Below are positions 19,384-28,159 of a stretch of DNA of 64,000 nucleotides, piece after piece (within the stretch, counting starts at the first letter, position 1; each line of letters opens with the position of its first letter). Source of the DNA: Zhongshania sp. (GTDB lineage Bacteria; Pseudomonadota; Gammaproteobacteria; Pseudomonadales; Spongiibacteraceae); NCBI RefSeq assembly GCF_029212375.1, contig NZ_JARGNU010000006.1, positions 18,535-82,534 on the forward strand, in the 5' to 3' direction. The notes beneath the pieces are model-generated. The model saw only the letters and a program-made list of their open reading frames with translations. It was not told the DNA's origin and made no database searches. Position numbers and translations under genes: made by a program.

Positions 19384-19410
19384 TTGCCTTATTCCTGTGG
19401 CAGCTATACT
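19384..19410 (+). promoter_or_regulatory. Possible promoter of thiDE
   Basis: TATACT (19405-19410) is a good -10. TTGCCT (19384-19389) lies 15 nt upstream, shorter than ideal. No TPP aptamer sequence (CTGAGA plus ACCTGATCTGG-type blocks) is seen in the 200 nt before thiDE. Confidence 0.4.
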
Positions 19411-19444
19411 TAGCAGCTAATAAGCTCACGGATATTGAGGATCT

Positions 19445-20929
19445 ATGGCCAGCCGTAAAAAACCGATAGTTTGGAGTATTGCTGGTTCAGATTCTGGCGG
19501 CGGCGCGGGCATTCAAGCCGATCTAGCCACCTTTCATAATTTTGGCGTTCACGGCTGCACCGTTATCACGGCGATTACCGCACAAAATAGTTTTGCGGTA
19601 GGGCATGTATCGGTCACACCGCGGCGTACCCTCGCCGCGCAGATCAACGCCCTAGACAGTGATTTGCCCGCCGATGTGATCAAGCTCGGTATGCTTGCCG
19701 ACGAGAGTGTGGTCTCGATGGTAGCTAAATACCTAGAGACCTATACCGGCTTTGTGGTGTGCGATCCGGTGATGGTATCGACCAGCGGCGGCGAGTTAAT
19801 GGAAACCGGCGTTTGTGAATGTTTAATTGAAAAGCTGCTGCCGCGCTGTGATTTACTCACCCCAAATCTCAGTGAGGCGGAAGCCATTCTAAACCGAGAG
19901 ATCCGCGGTTTGGGTGAGATCGAACGCGCCGCTGCCGATATTGTGGCCTTGGGTGCGCGCTCGGTAATAATTACCGGTGGCCACCTAACCGCGCGTAATA
20001 ACGAGCGTCACGATTACTGGACCGATGGCATGGAAGGCTTCTGGCTCAGTGGTGCCAACATCGACACCCTGAACACCCACGGTACTGGCTGTACGTTTTC
20101 TTCTGCTATTGCGGCGGCGATTGCCCGTGGCTATGAATTGCGGGATGCGCTGGTGATTGCCAAGGCTTATGTTAGCCAGGGTTTGCGAATGGGAGTGCAA
20201 TTGGGCAGTGGGCCCGGGCCGGTCGCCCATGTGGGTTGGCCCCAGCGCTTAGCCGACTTCCCCAGTTTTAGTCGCCGTTTGCCGGCGCTGGGGCCGCGTC
20301 CGGTGTTTCGGTCTTGTGATGGTGAACTTGGCTTGTATCCGGTTGTGGACAGCGCAGATTGGATTGCCCGCTTATTGGCCTGCGGTGTGAAGACAATTCA
20401 GCTGCGGGCGAAGAATTTGCAGGGCGAGGCCTTGCGCAAGGAGATACGGCGCGCAGTGGCCTTGGGGCGTGAGTATGACGCCCGAGTGTTCATTAATGAC
20501 TTCTGGAAAATGGCGATAGAAGAAGAGGCCTACGGCGTGCATTTAGGTCAAGAAGATCTCGATATGGCCGATATCGCCGCCATTGCCAAGGCCGGCTTGC
20601 GGCTTGGGGTGAGCACCCACACCTACTACGAAGTGGCTAGAGCCCACGGCCTGCGGCCCAGCTATATTGCGATTGGCCCAGTATATTCCACTACCAGCAA
20701 GCAAATGCCGTTTAGCCCCCAAGGTGTTCCGCAGCTACGCCGCTGGGTGGGTATTTTGGGGGGCGATTATACGCTTACCGCCATTGGTGGCATCGACCTT
20801 AAGCGAGCTAAAGAGGTGTTGCGCACTGGGGTGCGGAGCGTTGCGATGATCAGCGCGATTACGCAAGCAAACGACCCAGAGGCGGTGGTGGCGGAATTGA
20901 TGGCTTTGCACGTTGCCCAAGCAACGTGA
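19445..20929 (+). CDS. thiDE: Fused HMP/HMP-P kinase and thiamine-phosphate synthase (ThiD-ThiE)
   Basis: Bifunctional protein of 494 residues. Residues ~1-265 are ThiD: SIAGSDSGGGAGIQADL at the start and the anion-hole/catalytic HGTGCTFSSAIAAAIA (~216-231). Residues ~285-490 are ThiE: TIQLRAKN, VHLGQEDL, AIGPVYSTTSKQM and a TAIGGI phosphate-binding loop. ThiD phosphorylates HMP-P to HMP-PP, and ThiE couples this to the thiazole phosphate to yield thiamine phosphate. The gene lies 10 kb from thiC-O-S-G and lacks a visible riboswitch. It overlaps the next gene by 1-4 nt. Confidence 0.95.
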   Translation: MASRKKPIVWSIAGSDSGGGAGIQADLATFHNFGVHGCTVITAITAQNSFAVGHVSVTPRRTLAAQINALDSDLPADVIKLGMLADESVVSMVAKYLETYTGFVVCDPVMVSTSGGELMETGVCECLIEKLLPRCDLLTPNLSEAEAILNREIRGLGEIERAAADIVALGARSVIITGGHLTARNNERHDYWTDGMEGFWLSGANIDTLNTHGTGCTFSSAIAAAIARGYELRDALVIAKAYVSQGLRMGVQLGSGPGPVAHVGWPQRLADFPSFSRRLPALGPRPVFRSCDGELGLYPVVDSADWIARLLACGVKTIQLRAKNLQGEALRKEIRRAVALGREYDARVFINDFWKMAIEEEAYGVHLGQEDLDMADIAAIAKAGLRLGVSTHTYYEVARAHGLRPSYIAIGPVYSTTSKQMPFSPQGVPQLRRWVGILGGDYTLTAIGGIDLKRAKEVLRTGVRSVAMISAITQANDPEAVVAELMALHVAQAT

Positions 20930-21573
20930 TGAAAATCGCCTTTGTTGCTATGTACCTGCTGTTGGTGGCCAGCCTTGGGTGGTCTGAGCCGGCTAAAATT
21001 GTGGTGCGCGGCTTGTTTGATAAAGCGGCTTTGTTTGAGATAGACGGCCGTCAGAAATTATTGCGCAACGGCCAACGCGATAGTTCGGGTATCGAGCTAA
21101 TTTCGGCTACGCCAATGCAAGCGGTGGTGAATATTAATGGCAAACGCCGGGTCTTGACCTTAAATAAGCAAGTGGGCGCTGTGTATGACGTGGCGCCGAT
21201 TACGACGGTGGTGTTACGCAAAAATCATCGCAATGAATACCGCCTGAAAATCAGTATTAATGGCCGCTCGGTTGATGCGGTAGTTGATACCGGCGCAAGC
21301 AGCATGGCAATGAGCTCGCAAGAGGCCGCGCGCCTTGGTATTGCCTATGCGCTGGGTGAGCCTACCGCAATCGTCACGGCGGGTGGGGTGAGCAGCGGCT
21401 ATACGATTTCCCTAAATAAAGTCGAGGTGGGTGGCATTGCGGTGTCCCACGTTAACGCGGTGGTGATTCAGGGCGATTACCCCAATGTGGTATTGCTGGG
21501 TATGAGCTTTTTAGAGCATGTTAATCTGCAAGAACACAATAATATCCTTACGCTGAGCCCTCGCCACCACTGA
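20926..21573 (+). CDS. Exported retropepsin-like aspartic protease (clan AA)
   Basis: The 215-residue protein has a signal peptide (~1-21). The aspartic protease motif VVDTGASSMAMS (~123-134) is followed by the flap-like TAGGVSSGYTISL and VLLGMSFLEH, which match the bacterial TIGR02281 retropepsin-like family. These act as single-domain dimers in the periplasm; natural substrates are mostly unknown. The N-terminal ~90 residues form a separate beta-rich domain. Either GTG 20926 or ATG 20929 can start it; both overlap the thiDE TGA. Confidence 0.85.
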   Translation: MMKIAFVAMYLLLVASLGWSEPAKIVVRGLFDKAALFEIDGRQKLLRNGQRDSSGIELISATPMQAVVNINGKRRVLTLNKQVGAVYDVAPITTVVLRKNHRNEYRLKISINGRSVDAVVDTGASSMAMSSQEAARLGIAYALGEPTAIVTAGGVSSGYTISLNKVEVGGIAVSHVNAVVIQGDYPNVVLLGMSFLEHVNLQEHNNILTLSPRHH

Positions 21574-21646
21574 ATACACAACAATGGTCGCCTCAAGGCC
21601 ATCCTGCTGGTAAAATGCGCGACCGGTTTTGCTCGTGGAGATACCC

Positions 21647-22231
21647 GTGGCGGTTAGTTTCATAGAATCCTCTAAGCTTCCCACCCCTTGGGGGGTGTTT
21701 GATATACACGGCTTTGAGGACACAGAGAACAGCAAAGAGCATGTCGTACTCACCCTCGGTGATGTTGGCGACGGCGAGCCTGTGCTGGCGCGGGTGCACT
21801 CCGAGTGCTTAACCGGCGATGCTTTATTCAGTATGCGCTGCGATTGCGGCTCGCAATTGCGCGCGGCGCTAGAGGCGATTGCCACCGAAGGGCGCGGTGT
21901 TTTGTTTTACCTGCGCCAAGAGGGGCGTGGCATTGGCCTGATGAATAAAATTCGCGCCTACAAATTGCAAGATGCCGGTGCCGACACCGTCGAGGCCAAT
22001 GAGCAATTGGGCTTTGGCGCAGATATGCGCGATTACAGCCTGCTGACCGTGATGTGCGAACATCTAAAAATCAGTAAAGTCCGCCTCATGACCAATAATC
22101 CTCGCAAAGTAAAAGCCCTTACCGATCAAGGTGTTGACGTGGTTGAGCGGCTGCCGCTGCAAACCGGTCAAAACCCCCACAATGCCAAATACCTTGCGAC
22201 TAAGTCGGGTAAACTCGGGCATTTGTTTTAA
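21647..22231 (+). CDS. ribA: GTP cyclohydrolase II
   Basis: RibA opens GTP to the pyrimidine precursor of riboflavin. The 194-residue length is standard. The zinc site [17 protein letters not shown] (three Cys), the catalytic [13 protein letters not shown] block and the C-terminal [10 protein letters not shown] tail are all intact. I chose GTG 21647, behind GGAG at 6 nt, because the following [14 protein letters not shown] aligns with the usual RibA N-terminus. An in-frame TTG 18 nt upstream is less likely. A perfect hairpin follows at 22247. Confidence 0.95.
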   Translation: MAVSFIESSKLPTPWGVFDIHGFEDTENSKEHVVLTLGDVGDGEPVLARVHSECLTGDALFSMRCDCGSQLRAALEAIATEGRGVLFYLRQEGRGIGLMNKIRAYKLQDAGADTVEANEQLGFGADMRDYSLLTVMCEHLKISKVRLMTNNPRKVKALTDQGVDVVERLPLQTGQNPHNAKYLATKSGKLGHLF

Positions 22232-22246
22232 GCTTATATAACGAGC

Positions 22247-22268
22247 CACTAGCGCAACAGCGCTAGTG
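22247..22268 (+). terminator. Perfect hairpin after ribA, weak terminator candidate
   Basis: CACTAGCGC-AACA-GCGCTAGTG forms a 9-bp stem with a tetraloop, 15 nt after the ribA stop. No T-run follows, so it may stabilise the 3' end or act with Rho rather than terminate by itself. Confidence 0.5.
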
Positions 22269-22378
22269 ACTGCCTCTGCGTGTCTTGACTCAGGATCTTC
22301 ACCTAGCTGTTACTCGCCTGTCATTTCTTGTGGCTAAGCTCGTCTGCTGTTATCGATTGTGGCGGCGGGAGTGGCTAG

Positions 22379-23464
22379 GTGAAAAAATTTCGAATTTTGG
22401 TGATTCACGACGGCAAGCCGGGGCATTTTAGCCAGTCCTATGGTTTGGCGAGACTGATTGCCTCGCGCTGCACCCGCTGCGATTGTGAGATTAGCAGCCT
22501 GCGCGCTAAACCTAGGCTGAAATTATTGAATCGCCTGTTGCGCTATGCGGCAGCTTCACAAAACGCCTTTTTACAGAGGTTAATCCTACTGTTTTACTGC
22601 CACACGCCCCTGCCCAGCGAAAAAATAGATTTAGTGATTTCCTTTGGCGGCAATGTGGTGGCCTTGAATATTGCGCTGAGTCAGTACTGGAATATTCCCA
22701 ATGTGTTGGTGGGGAGTAGTTATACTATTCCGGAGTCGATGATTAGCGCCCATGTGAGCTTGAAGGGCGATATGGGCGACAGCAACGCGGTGGCGTCGCG
22801 ACTGGTGGTGTGTCGCACCGAGCCACGGCGCTGTCATCGGGCGGGCCGCGCTCTGCGGGCCAGTGGCCAGCGCTTATGGGCGATCTTTGTTGGCGGCGAT
22901 GGCAGTGGCTACCGCTATCACGACGCCGACTGGCATCGCTTGGGGGCTGCGTTGCAGGCCTTGAGTGCTCAGTATGGGGTGCGCTGGCTGGTGAGTACTT
23001 CGCGGCGCACCGGTCGGCAAGGCAATGCTATATTGCGCAGCTATTTAGATGCATCTGTATGCGAGGCGAGTATCTGGTACGAAGATGAGTCTAGTGAGCC
23101 GCTGGATGCATTTATTGGCGCCGCCTCGCGCTTGTTTTGCACCGAAGACAGTCTGAGTATGTTGGCAGAGTCGCTGGCGATGGCCAAACCGGTGATTAGC
23201 CTGCGGCCAACCGATGCCTCACCGAGTAAAACCCACCGCGAAGCCTTGGCGTATATGGCCAGTATGGAATTACTGTTGCAGTTAGAGTTCAGCGCCTTGG
23301 CGCAGTATCGCCCCCATTATTATGAGCCGGTGAAGTCGTATGCGGCGCATCTGGATGAGATTTTTCAGCGCTTTATCGCCCTGGGAGCGGTGGCGTCGTC
23401 GGTGCAGGCCCAGCGCAGCCACTATCTAAATTTAAATACCGAAATCCAAGTGCCACAGCTGTGA
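22379..23464 (+). CDS. ELM1/GtrOC1 family protein (mitochondrial-fission ELM1-like)
   Basis: The protein has 361 residues and starts with GTG. MKKFRILVIHDGKPGHFSQSYGLA at the N-terminus, FGGNVVALNIALS (~80-93), FVGGDGSGYRYH (~174-185) and the C-terminal FCTEDSLSMLAESLAMAKPVI block match the bacterial members of the ELM1 family (PF06258). The fold resembles GT-B glycosyltransferases, and the C-terminal EDS..M motif sits where a nucleotide-sugar site would be. The bacterial function is not established. It is convergent with dxs and separated from ribA by a hairpin. Confidence 0.8.
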   Translation: MKKFRILVIHDGKPGHFSQSYGLARLIASRCTRCDCEISSLRAKPRLKLLNRLLRYAAASQNAFLQRLILLFYCHTPLPSEKIDLVISFGGNVVALNIALSQYWNIPNVLVGSSYTIPESMISAHVSLKGDMGDSNAVASRLVVCRTEPRRCHRAGRALRASGQRLWAIFVGGDGSGYRYHDADWHRLGAALQALSAQYGVRWLVSTSRRTGRQGNAILRSYLDASVCEASIWYEDESSEPLDAFIGAASRLFCTEDSLSMLAESLAMAKPVISLRPTDASPSKTHREALAYMASMELLLQLEFSALAQYRPHYYEPVKSYAAHLDEIFQRFIALGAVASSVQAQRSHYLNLNTEIQVPQL

Positions 23465-23491
23465 GTGCGGCAGCTTAGTAAGGCTTTGGCC

Positions 23492-25417
23492 TTAGGCTTG
23501 GACCGACGGTTTGGGGTTTTTGTATTGCTCAAGCTGCGTCATGCGCTGGCGAATGCTGGCGGCAATACCGTCGGCATCAAGACCGATTTCGCTGAGTAAC
23601 TGGGGATGTTTGCCGTGGTCAATAAACATATCGGGCAGGCCCAGTTGCAGTACCGGCAGCCAGCGATTTTGCTGGTTGAGGTATTCGGTTACCGCACTGC
23701 CGGCGCCACCGGCAATGGTATTTTCTTCTATCGTCACTAATAGCTCGTGGTCGTCGGCTAGGGCGTCAATTAAGTCGGTGTCGAGGGGCTTAACAAAGCG
23801 CATATCGGCAACGGTGGCATTGAGGGCTTCGGCGGCGATCAGGGCTGGGGCCAGCAAGGTGCCAAAGCTCAGAATGGCAATTTTTTGGCCCTCGCGCTGA
23901 ATTCGGCCCTTGCCAATGGCCAAGAGCTGCATGTCTTTTTCAATCGTCACGCCGGGGCCGGTGCCGCGGGGATAGCGCACCGCTGCTGGGCCTGGGTAGT
24001 GGTAGGCGGTGTGCAGCATCTGCCGAGTTTCATTTTCGTCGGCGGGGGCCATAACCACCATATTGGGGATGCAGCGCAAATAACTCAGGTCGAAGGCGCC
24101 AGCGTGGGTGGGGCCGTCTTCGCCAACCAGTCCAGCGCGATCAATACCAAAGGTCACATCAAGGTTTTGCAGGGCAATATCGTGAATGAGCTGGTCATAG
24201 GCGCGCTGCAAGAATGTTGAGTAAATTGCCACTACCGGTTTTAGGCCGTCGCAGGCCATACCTGCCGCCAGGGTCAGGGCGTGTTGTTCGGCAATGGCAA
24301 CATCGTAAAAGCGGTCGGCGTATTGTTCGGAGAAGTCCAGCATGCCCGAGCCTTCACACATCGCTGGGGTAATTGCGACCAGCTCAGGGTTCAGCTCGGC
24401 TTGATCGCAGAGCCAGCTACCAAAAATATCCTGATATTTTGGCAGTGAGGTTTTGGCCGCAATGGCTTGGCCATTGCTGGGCTTGGGCTCTATTTTGGAT
24501 ATGGCGTGAAAGCCCACAGGGTCTTTTTCTGCGGGACCAAAGCCTTTGCCTTTTTGGGTGCGAATATGCAGCATTTGCGGGCCGGGCAGCTCGCGTAAAT
24601 TGCGCAGGGTGGGCACCAGCATATCAAGATCGTGGCCATCAATGGCGCCAATATAATTAAAACCCAACTCTTCAAATAAGGTCGCGGGTGAGACCATGCC
24701 CTTCATGTATTCTTCAAGGCGAGCGGCGAGCTCTGTGGCGGAGCGCGGAAATTTCTTGAGCACGGTTTTGCCGCCGCTGCGCAGTTGGTTATAGGTTTTT
24801 GAGGCCCACATTTTAGAAAAATAGGTATTTAAGCCGCCAGTACTCTTGGAAATCGACATTTGATTGTCGTTGAGTATCACCAGCATATTGGCGCCGGTGT
24901 GGGCGGCGTGGGTGATCGCTTCAAAGGCCATGCCGGCGGTCATTGCGCCGTCGCCAATGACGGCAATGGTGTGGCGGTCAATATTTTGCTGACGGGCGGC
25001 AATCGCCATGCCCAGTGCCGCGCTAATACTGGTGCTGGAGTGGCCTACGCCAAAGGTGTCGTAGGGGCTTTCTTCACGCTTGGGGAAACCCGCCAAGCCC
25101 TTGGCTTTGCGCATACCGCTCATGCGCTCGCGACGCCCAGTTAATATTTTGTGGGGATAGCACTGGTGACCCACGTCCCACACCAATCGGTCGTCGGGGG
25201 TGTTGTATACATAGTGAAGGGCGACGGTTAATTCGACCACACCTAGCCCCGCGCCAAAGTGGCCGCCGGTTTGGCCTACCGTATACAGTAGAAATTCACG
25301 CAGTTGCAATGCCAGCGCCGGTAGCTCAGCTTCGTCTAGGCGGCGCAGGTCTGCTGGGCTGTCGATGCTGTCCAGCAGTGGTGTGGCTGGTCGTGTGCGG
25401 GGAATTTCTTGAAACAT
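23492..25417 (-). CDS. dxs: 1-deoxy-D-xylulose-5-phosphate synthase
   Basis: Dxs condenses pyruvate with glyceraldehyde 3-phosphate to DXP, the precursor of the MEP isoprenoid pathway, of the thiamine thiazole and of pyridoxal phosphate. The enzyme needs TPP. The 641 residues carry [18 protein letters not shown], the TPP-binding [13 protein letters not shown]...[10 protein letters not shown] segment, and the transketolase C-domain with [18 protein letters not shown]. It is the last gene of the xseB-ispA-dxs run. It links the thi operon in this window to isoprenoid synthesis. Confidence 0.97.
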   Translation of the reverse strand: MFQEIPRTRPATPLLDSIDSPADLRRLDEAELPALALQLREFLLYTVGQTGGHFGAGLGVVELTVALHYVYNTPDDRLVWDVGHQCYPHKILTGRRERMSGMRKAKGLAGFPKREESPYDTFGVGHSSTSISAALGMAIAARQQNIDRHTIAVIGDGAMTAGMAFEAITHAAHTGANMLVILNDNQMSISKSTGGLNTYFSKMWASKTYNQLRSGGKTVLKKFPRSATELAARLEEYMKGMVSPATLFEELGFNYIGAIDGHDLDMLVPTLRNLRELPGPQMLHIRTQKGKGFGPAEKDPVGFHAISKIEPKPSNGQAIAAKTSLPKYQDIFGSWLCDQAELNPELVAITPAMCEGSGMLDFSEQYADRFYDVAIAEQHALTLAAGMACDGLKPVVAIYSTFLQRAYDQLIHDIALQNLDVTFGIDRAGLVGEDGPTHAGAFDLSYLRCIPNMVVMAPADENETRQMLHTAYHYPGPAAVRYPRGTGPGVTIEKDMQLLAIGKGRIQREGQKIAILSFGTLLAPALIAAEALNATVADMRFVKPLDTDLIDALADDHELLVTIEENTIAGGAGSAVTEYLNQQNRWLPVLQLGLPDMFIDHGKHPQLLSEIGLDADGIAASIRQRMTQLEQYKNPKPSVQA

Positions 25418-25499
25418 TAAACACGGAACCCTGAACCGATGAAAGGTCGAGATTGTAAACGAATTTCAGTCGTTTTACCTATTTAAAGCAGCTGTGGTG

Positions 25500-26417
25500 T
25501 CAGTGCTGCCGGTCGATGATGTAGTGGGATAAGTCCCGCAGGGGAGACGCGCGGTGGTCAAAGGCGCTCAGCGCCTCTAGGGCTTTAGCGTGGAGTTCGG
25601 CGGCCAGTTGCTTGGCGCCCGCCATACCCAGCAGGGCGGGGAAGGTTGGCTTGTTCAAGGCCTGGTCGGCACCCTGAGTTTTGCCCAAAGTCTCGGTATT
25701 GCTTTCAATGTCGATAATATCGTCTTGTACTTGGAAAGACAGGCCAATGGCTTTGCCGTAATTGTCGAGCTGATCGCGCTGACGGTGATCTGCACCACAC
25801 CAAATGGCGGCCATGCTAATTGCGACCCTAATTAAGGCGCCGGTTTTGAGCTGATGCATGGTTTGCAGGGCGCGGAGGTCGAGTTGTTGATTTACACCCG
25901 CGAGGTCGATGGCCTGCCCGCCGACCATGCCGCGAGGGCCAGCCGCTGCGCTCAATTGCTGAATTAAGGCCAGTTTGGCGTCGGCATTGTCACTTGGCAG
26001 GGTGGCGAGTATTTCAAAGGCGCGGGCTTGCAGGGCATCGCCAACTAAAATGGCGGTGGCCTCATCATAGGCGATGTGGCAGGTGGCTTTACCGCGGCGC
26101 AAATCGTCGTCGTCCATGGCGGGTAGATCGTCGTGGACGAGAGAGTAGGCGTGAATCATTTCGATGGCGCCGGCTATGCCGTCTAAACCGGCTTTGTCGG
26201 CTTGGCCAAGGGCCTGCGCAGTGGCGTAAACGAGGCTGGCGCGCACCCGCTTGCCGCCGTTTAATACGCTGTAACTGCTGGCGTCGCTGAGCCGTTGCAG
26301 CGCGGGGCCGGCCTCGGCTTCGGCGTATTCGCTGCCGGTATTACCAAGTAGTGCGGGTAGCGCATTTTGAACGCGTTGCTGGCAGTGGGCGAGGAAGTCA
26401 GCGAAGTCCCGAGTCAT
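25500..26417 (-). CDS. ispA: Farnesyl (geranyl) diphosphate synthase
   Basis: The 305-residue trans-prenyltransferase has both aspartate-rich motifs: the first as DDLPAMDDDDLRRG (~96-109) and the second as QVDDIIDIE-like QVQDDIIDIE (~231-240). GGKRVRASLVYAT is the N-terminal substrate-binding block. It builds C10/C15 diphosphates from IPP and DMAPP, feeding ubiquinone and undecaprenyl synthesis. It lies 3 nt after xseB and 82 nt before dxs, the classic gammaproteobacterial arrangement. Confidence 0.96.
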   Translation of the reverse strand: MTRDFADFLAHCQQRVQNALPALLGNTGSEYAEAEAGPALQRLSDASSYSVLNGGKRVRASLVYATAQALGQADKAGLDGIAGAIEMIHAYSLVHDDLPAMDDDDLRRGKATCHIAYDEATAILVGDALQARAFEILATLPSDNADAKLALIQQLSAAAGPRGMVGGQAIDLAGVNQQLDLRALQTMHQLKTGALIRVAISMAAIWCGADHRQRDQLDNYGKAIGLSFQVQDDIIDIESNTETLGKTQGADQALNKPTFPALLGMAGAKQLAAELHAKALEALSAFDHRASPLRDLSHYIIDRQH

Positions 26418-26420
26418 TTA

Positions 26421-26654
26421 TTAGTCTTCCGCTACCAGAGTTTTACTGACAATCTCGCCGTCTTTGGCCATGAGTAATTGCACTTTTTGCTCGGCATCGG
26501 CCAGTGCTTGCTGGCAGTCGCGGCTTAATTGCATGCCGTCTTCAAAGGCTTTTAGGGAGCTTTCGAGGCTAAGTTCGCCCGATTCCATGTTTTGCACGAG
26601 TTTTTCGAGCTCTGTGAGCGCGGTTTCAAAATTCACTGCTTTTGCCTTGGCCAT
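26421..26654 (-). CDS. xseB: Exodeoxyribonuclease VII small subunit
   Basis: The 77-residue helical protein has the family pattern [23 protein letters not shown] followed by [10 protein letters not shown] and a C-terminal helix. XseB binds XseA in the exonuclease VII complex, which degrades single-stranded DNA. The large subunit gene is not in the window. It is the first gene of xseB-ispA-dxs and diverges from the DUF924 gene. Confidence 0.95.
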   Translation of the reverse strand: MAKAKAVNFETALTELEKLVQNMESGELSLESSLKAFEDGMQLSRDCQQALADAEQKVQLLMAKDGEIVSKTLVAED

Positions 26655-26803
26655 GGGCTTGCTCCCTAGGTGTTGCGATGATGGGGTTTGCGACCGGCTA
26701 TTCTAGCAGTGTCTGGCCTAATGAGGGTAATTGCGAACTTACCGTGGTTGCTCAAACAGCGATAAGGTATGCTACTTCGCTGTTGAGATGGACGCAGGTT
26801 TGA

Positions 26804-27322
26804 ATGCATTTTCAAAAAATAATCGATTTCTGGTTTAGTGAGCTGCCCTCGGCGGCGCAATTTAAGAAAGATCCTGAGCTTGATCGCTACATTGCCAATC
26901 AATTTGGCGCGGTTCATCAGGCAGCACTTGCCGGTGAACTGTATTCTTGGCGGCACCGAGGCTTGGGGCGGCTGGCAGAAATTATTGTGCTGGATCAGTT
27001 CTCCCGCAATATTTACCGCGATCAAGCGCGCGCCTTTGCTGCAGATGGGCAGGCTATTGTTTTAGCGCAAGAAGCAATTCGCGTGCGTGCCGACGACGAG
27101 CTGAGCCCCGAGCAGCGAGTATTTGTGTATATGCCCTATATGCACAGCGAGTCGGAGGCGATCCAGAATGCTTCGCTACGCTTATACGAGGCGCTGGGGC
27201 TTGCCGATAACTACCGCTTTGCGCTAAGGCATCAGCAAATTATAAAAGAGTTTGGCCGCTACCCCCCCATCGCAATGCTATTTTGGGGCGCGAATCGACC
27301 GCCGCCGAACTTGAATTTTTAG
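26804..27322 (+). CDS. DUF924 family protein with a C-terminal frameshift at a C7 tract
   Basis: The N-terminal ~152 residues match the cytoplasmic DUF924 family: DFWFSELP, IIVLDQFSRNIYRD (~67-80) and VFVYMPYMHSES. The family normally ends GR(F/Y)PHRNAILGR.ST.EE..FL. Here the frame shifts after FGRYPP at a run of seven C (27252-27258), and the ORF ends at 27322 in unrelated sequence. Adding one C, or removing two, restores HRNAILGREST...LEFLAAAGSSF ending at 27345. It is therefore either a real truncated gene, a phase-variable tract or a sequencing error. Function is unknown. Confidence 0.8.
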   Translation: MHFQKIIDFWFSELPSAAQFKKDPELDRYIANQFGAVHQAALAGELYSWRHRGLGRLAEIIVLDQFSRNIYRDQARAFAADGQAIVLAQEAIRVRADDELSPEQRVFVYMPYMHSESEAIQNASLRLYEALGLADNYRFALRHQQIIKEFGRYPPIAMLFWGANRPPPNLNF

Positions 27323-27387
27323 CAGCAGCGGGTTCCTCTTTTTAGGTCTTAGCCAATTTAGATTTGCGCTAATACGTGGAGATTTCA

Positions 27388-27933
27388 ATGCGCGCTTTAT
27401 TGCCGCTTAGTTTTGTATTTTGTTTTTTTATAAGTGCATCAGCACACGCCGAGTGCGCCTACCCCGATAGTGAGCGCGGCAATGCCCCCGACTGGCTGTG
27501 TGGCGTAGACGAGTTTGAAGGCGCAGGCTTTTTGGCGGTGGGCGATAAAAGTCGGCTGCCCTCTATCTCTTTACAGAATCGAATAGCGGGAAAGGCTGCG
27601 ATGACCGCTGTGGTAGCTAAAATTCGGGCTTTTGCTGCCGCCCAATTACAGGCCGAGCTGCCGGCGGACTTAATTTTGAAGGTCACTGATCGTGTTGTTT
27701 GGTCGCAGGTGGCGCGGTTTAAGGGTATTAAAGTGCTGGATCGAGTGGGTAGTCCCCAGCGCCACCTCTATGTGCTGGCGGGGGTGGCGCCAGAGCTGCA
27801 AGCGCATATGATTCACACCGCGCGGACTGAAATTTTAAAAGAGAATAAATCGCTAATACTGGCGGCTATTGGGCAGGATGGCTGGCGTAAATTAACCGCA
27901 GCCATCGATAAGCCAATGGCTGAAACGCCATAA
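27388..27933 (+). CDS. Exported protein, LPP20-like
   Basis: The 181-residue protein has a clear signal peptide (~1-22, ending AHA-E) but no lipobox cysteine in the right place. After PDWLCGV comes EGAGFLAVGDKSR, an Ala-rich helix and LYVLAGV, a pattern resembling LPP20-type lipoproteins that are usually surface or envelope associated. ATG 27388 is chosen because GGAG sits 6 nt upstream; a GTG 12 nt earlier overlaps that site. It ends before a 226-nt gap in which I see nothing specific, which marks the left edge of the restriction-modification island. Confidence 0.65.
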   Translation: MRALLPLSFVFCFFISASAHAECAYPDSERGNAPDWLCGVDEFEGAGFLAVGDKSRLPSISLQNRIAGKAAMTAVVAKIRAFAAAQLQAELPADLILKVTDRVVWSQVARFKGIKVLDRVGSPQRHLYVLAGVAPELQAHMIHTARTEILKENKSLILAAIGQDGWRKLTAAIDKPMAETP

Positions 27934-28159
27934 AGGCGAATAGCCAAGCGACTCACTCAATAACAGGCCATAGCGTTTTGCCAAAAGATAGTATGTTCTT
28001 GGTCTAAAACGTTCACACAGTTACTGCTCCCTGCCGCGCCGTCATCTGCTGTATCAAGCTACCCCGAGTTTGATTCGGATTCCATTGCCGCTGAATGGGC
28101 CTGCGGTCACCCCGCCCGATACGGGATTAAGTTCAGCATGGCTGGTCTTAATTGAAAAG

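Noticed and set aside
19270-19444. Possible TPP riboswitch before thiDE (CTGAGTATGGCTGATG)
   Set aside because: Only a superficial match to CTGAGA; the conserved ACC-TGATCTGG-TAATGCCAG half is absent.
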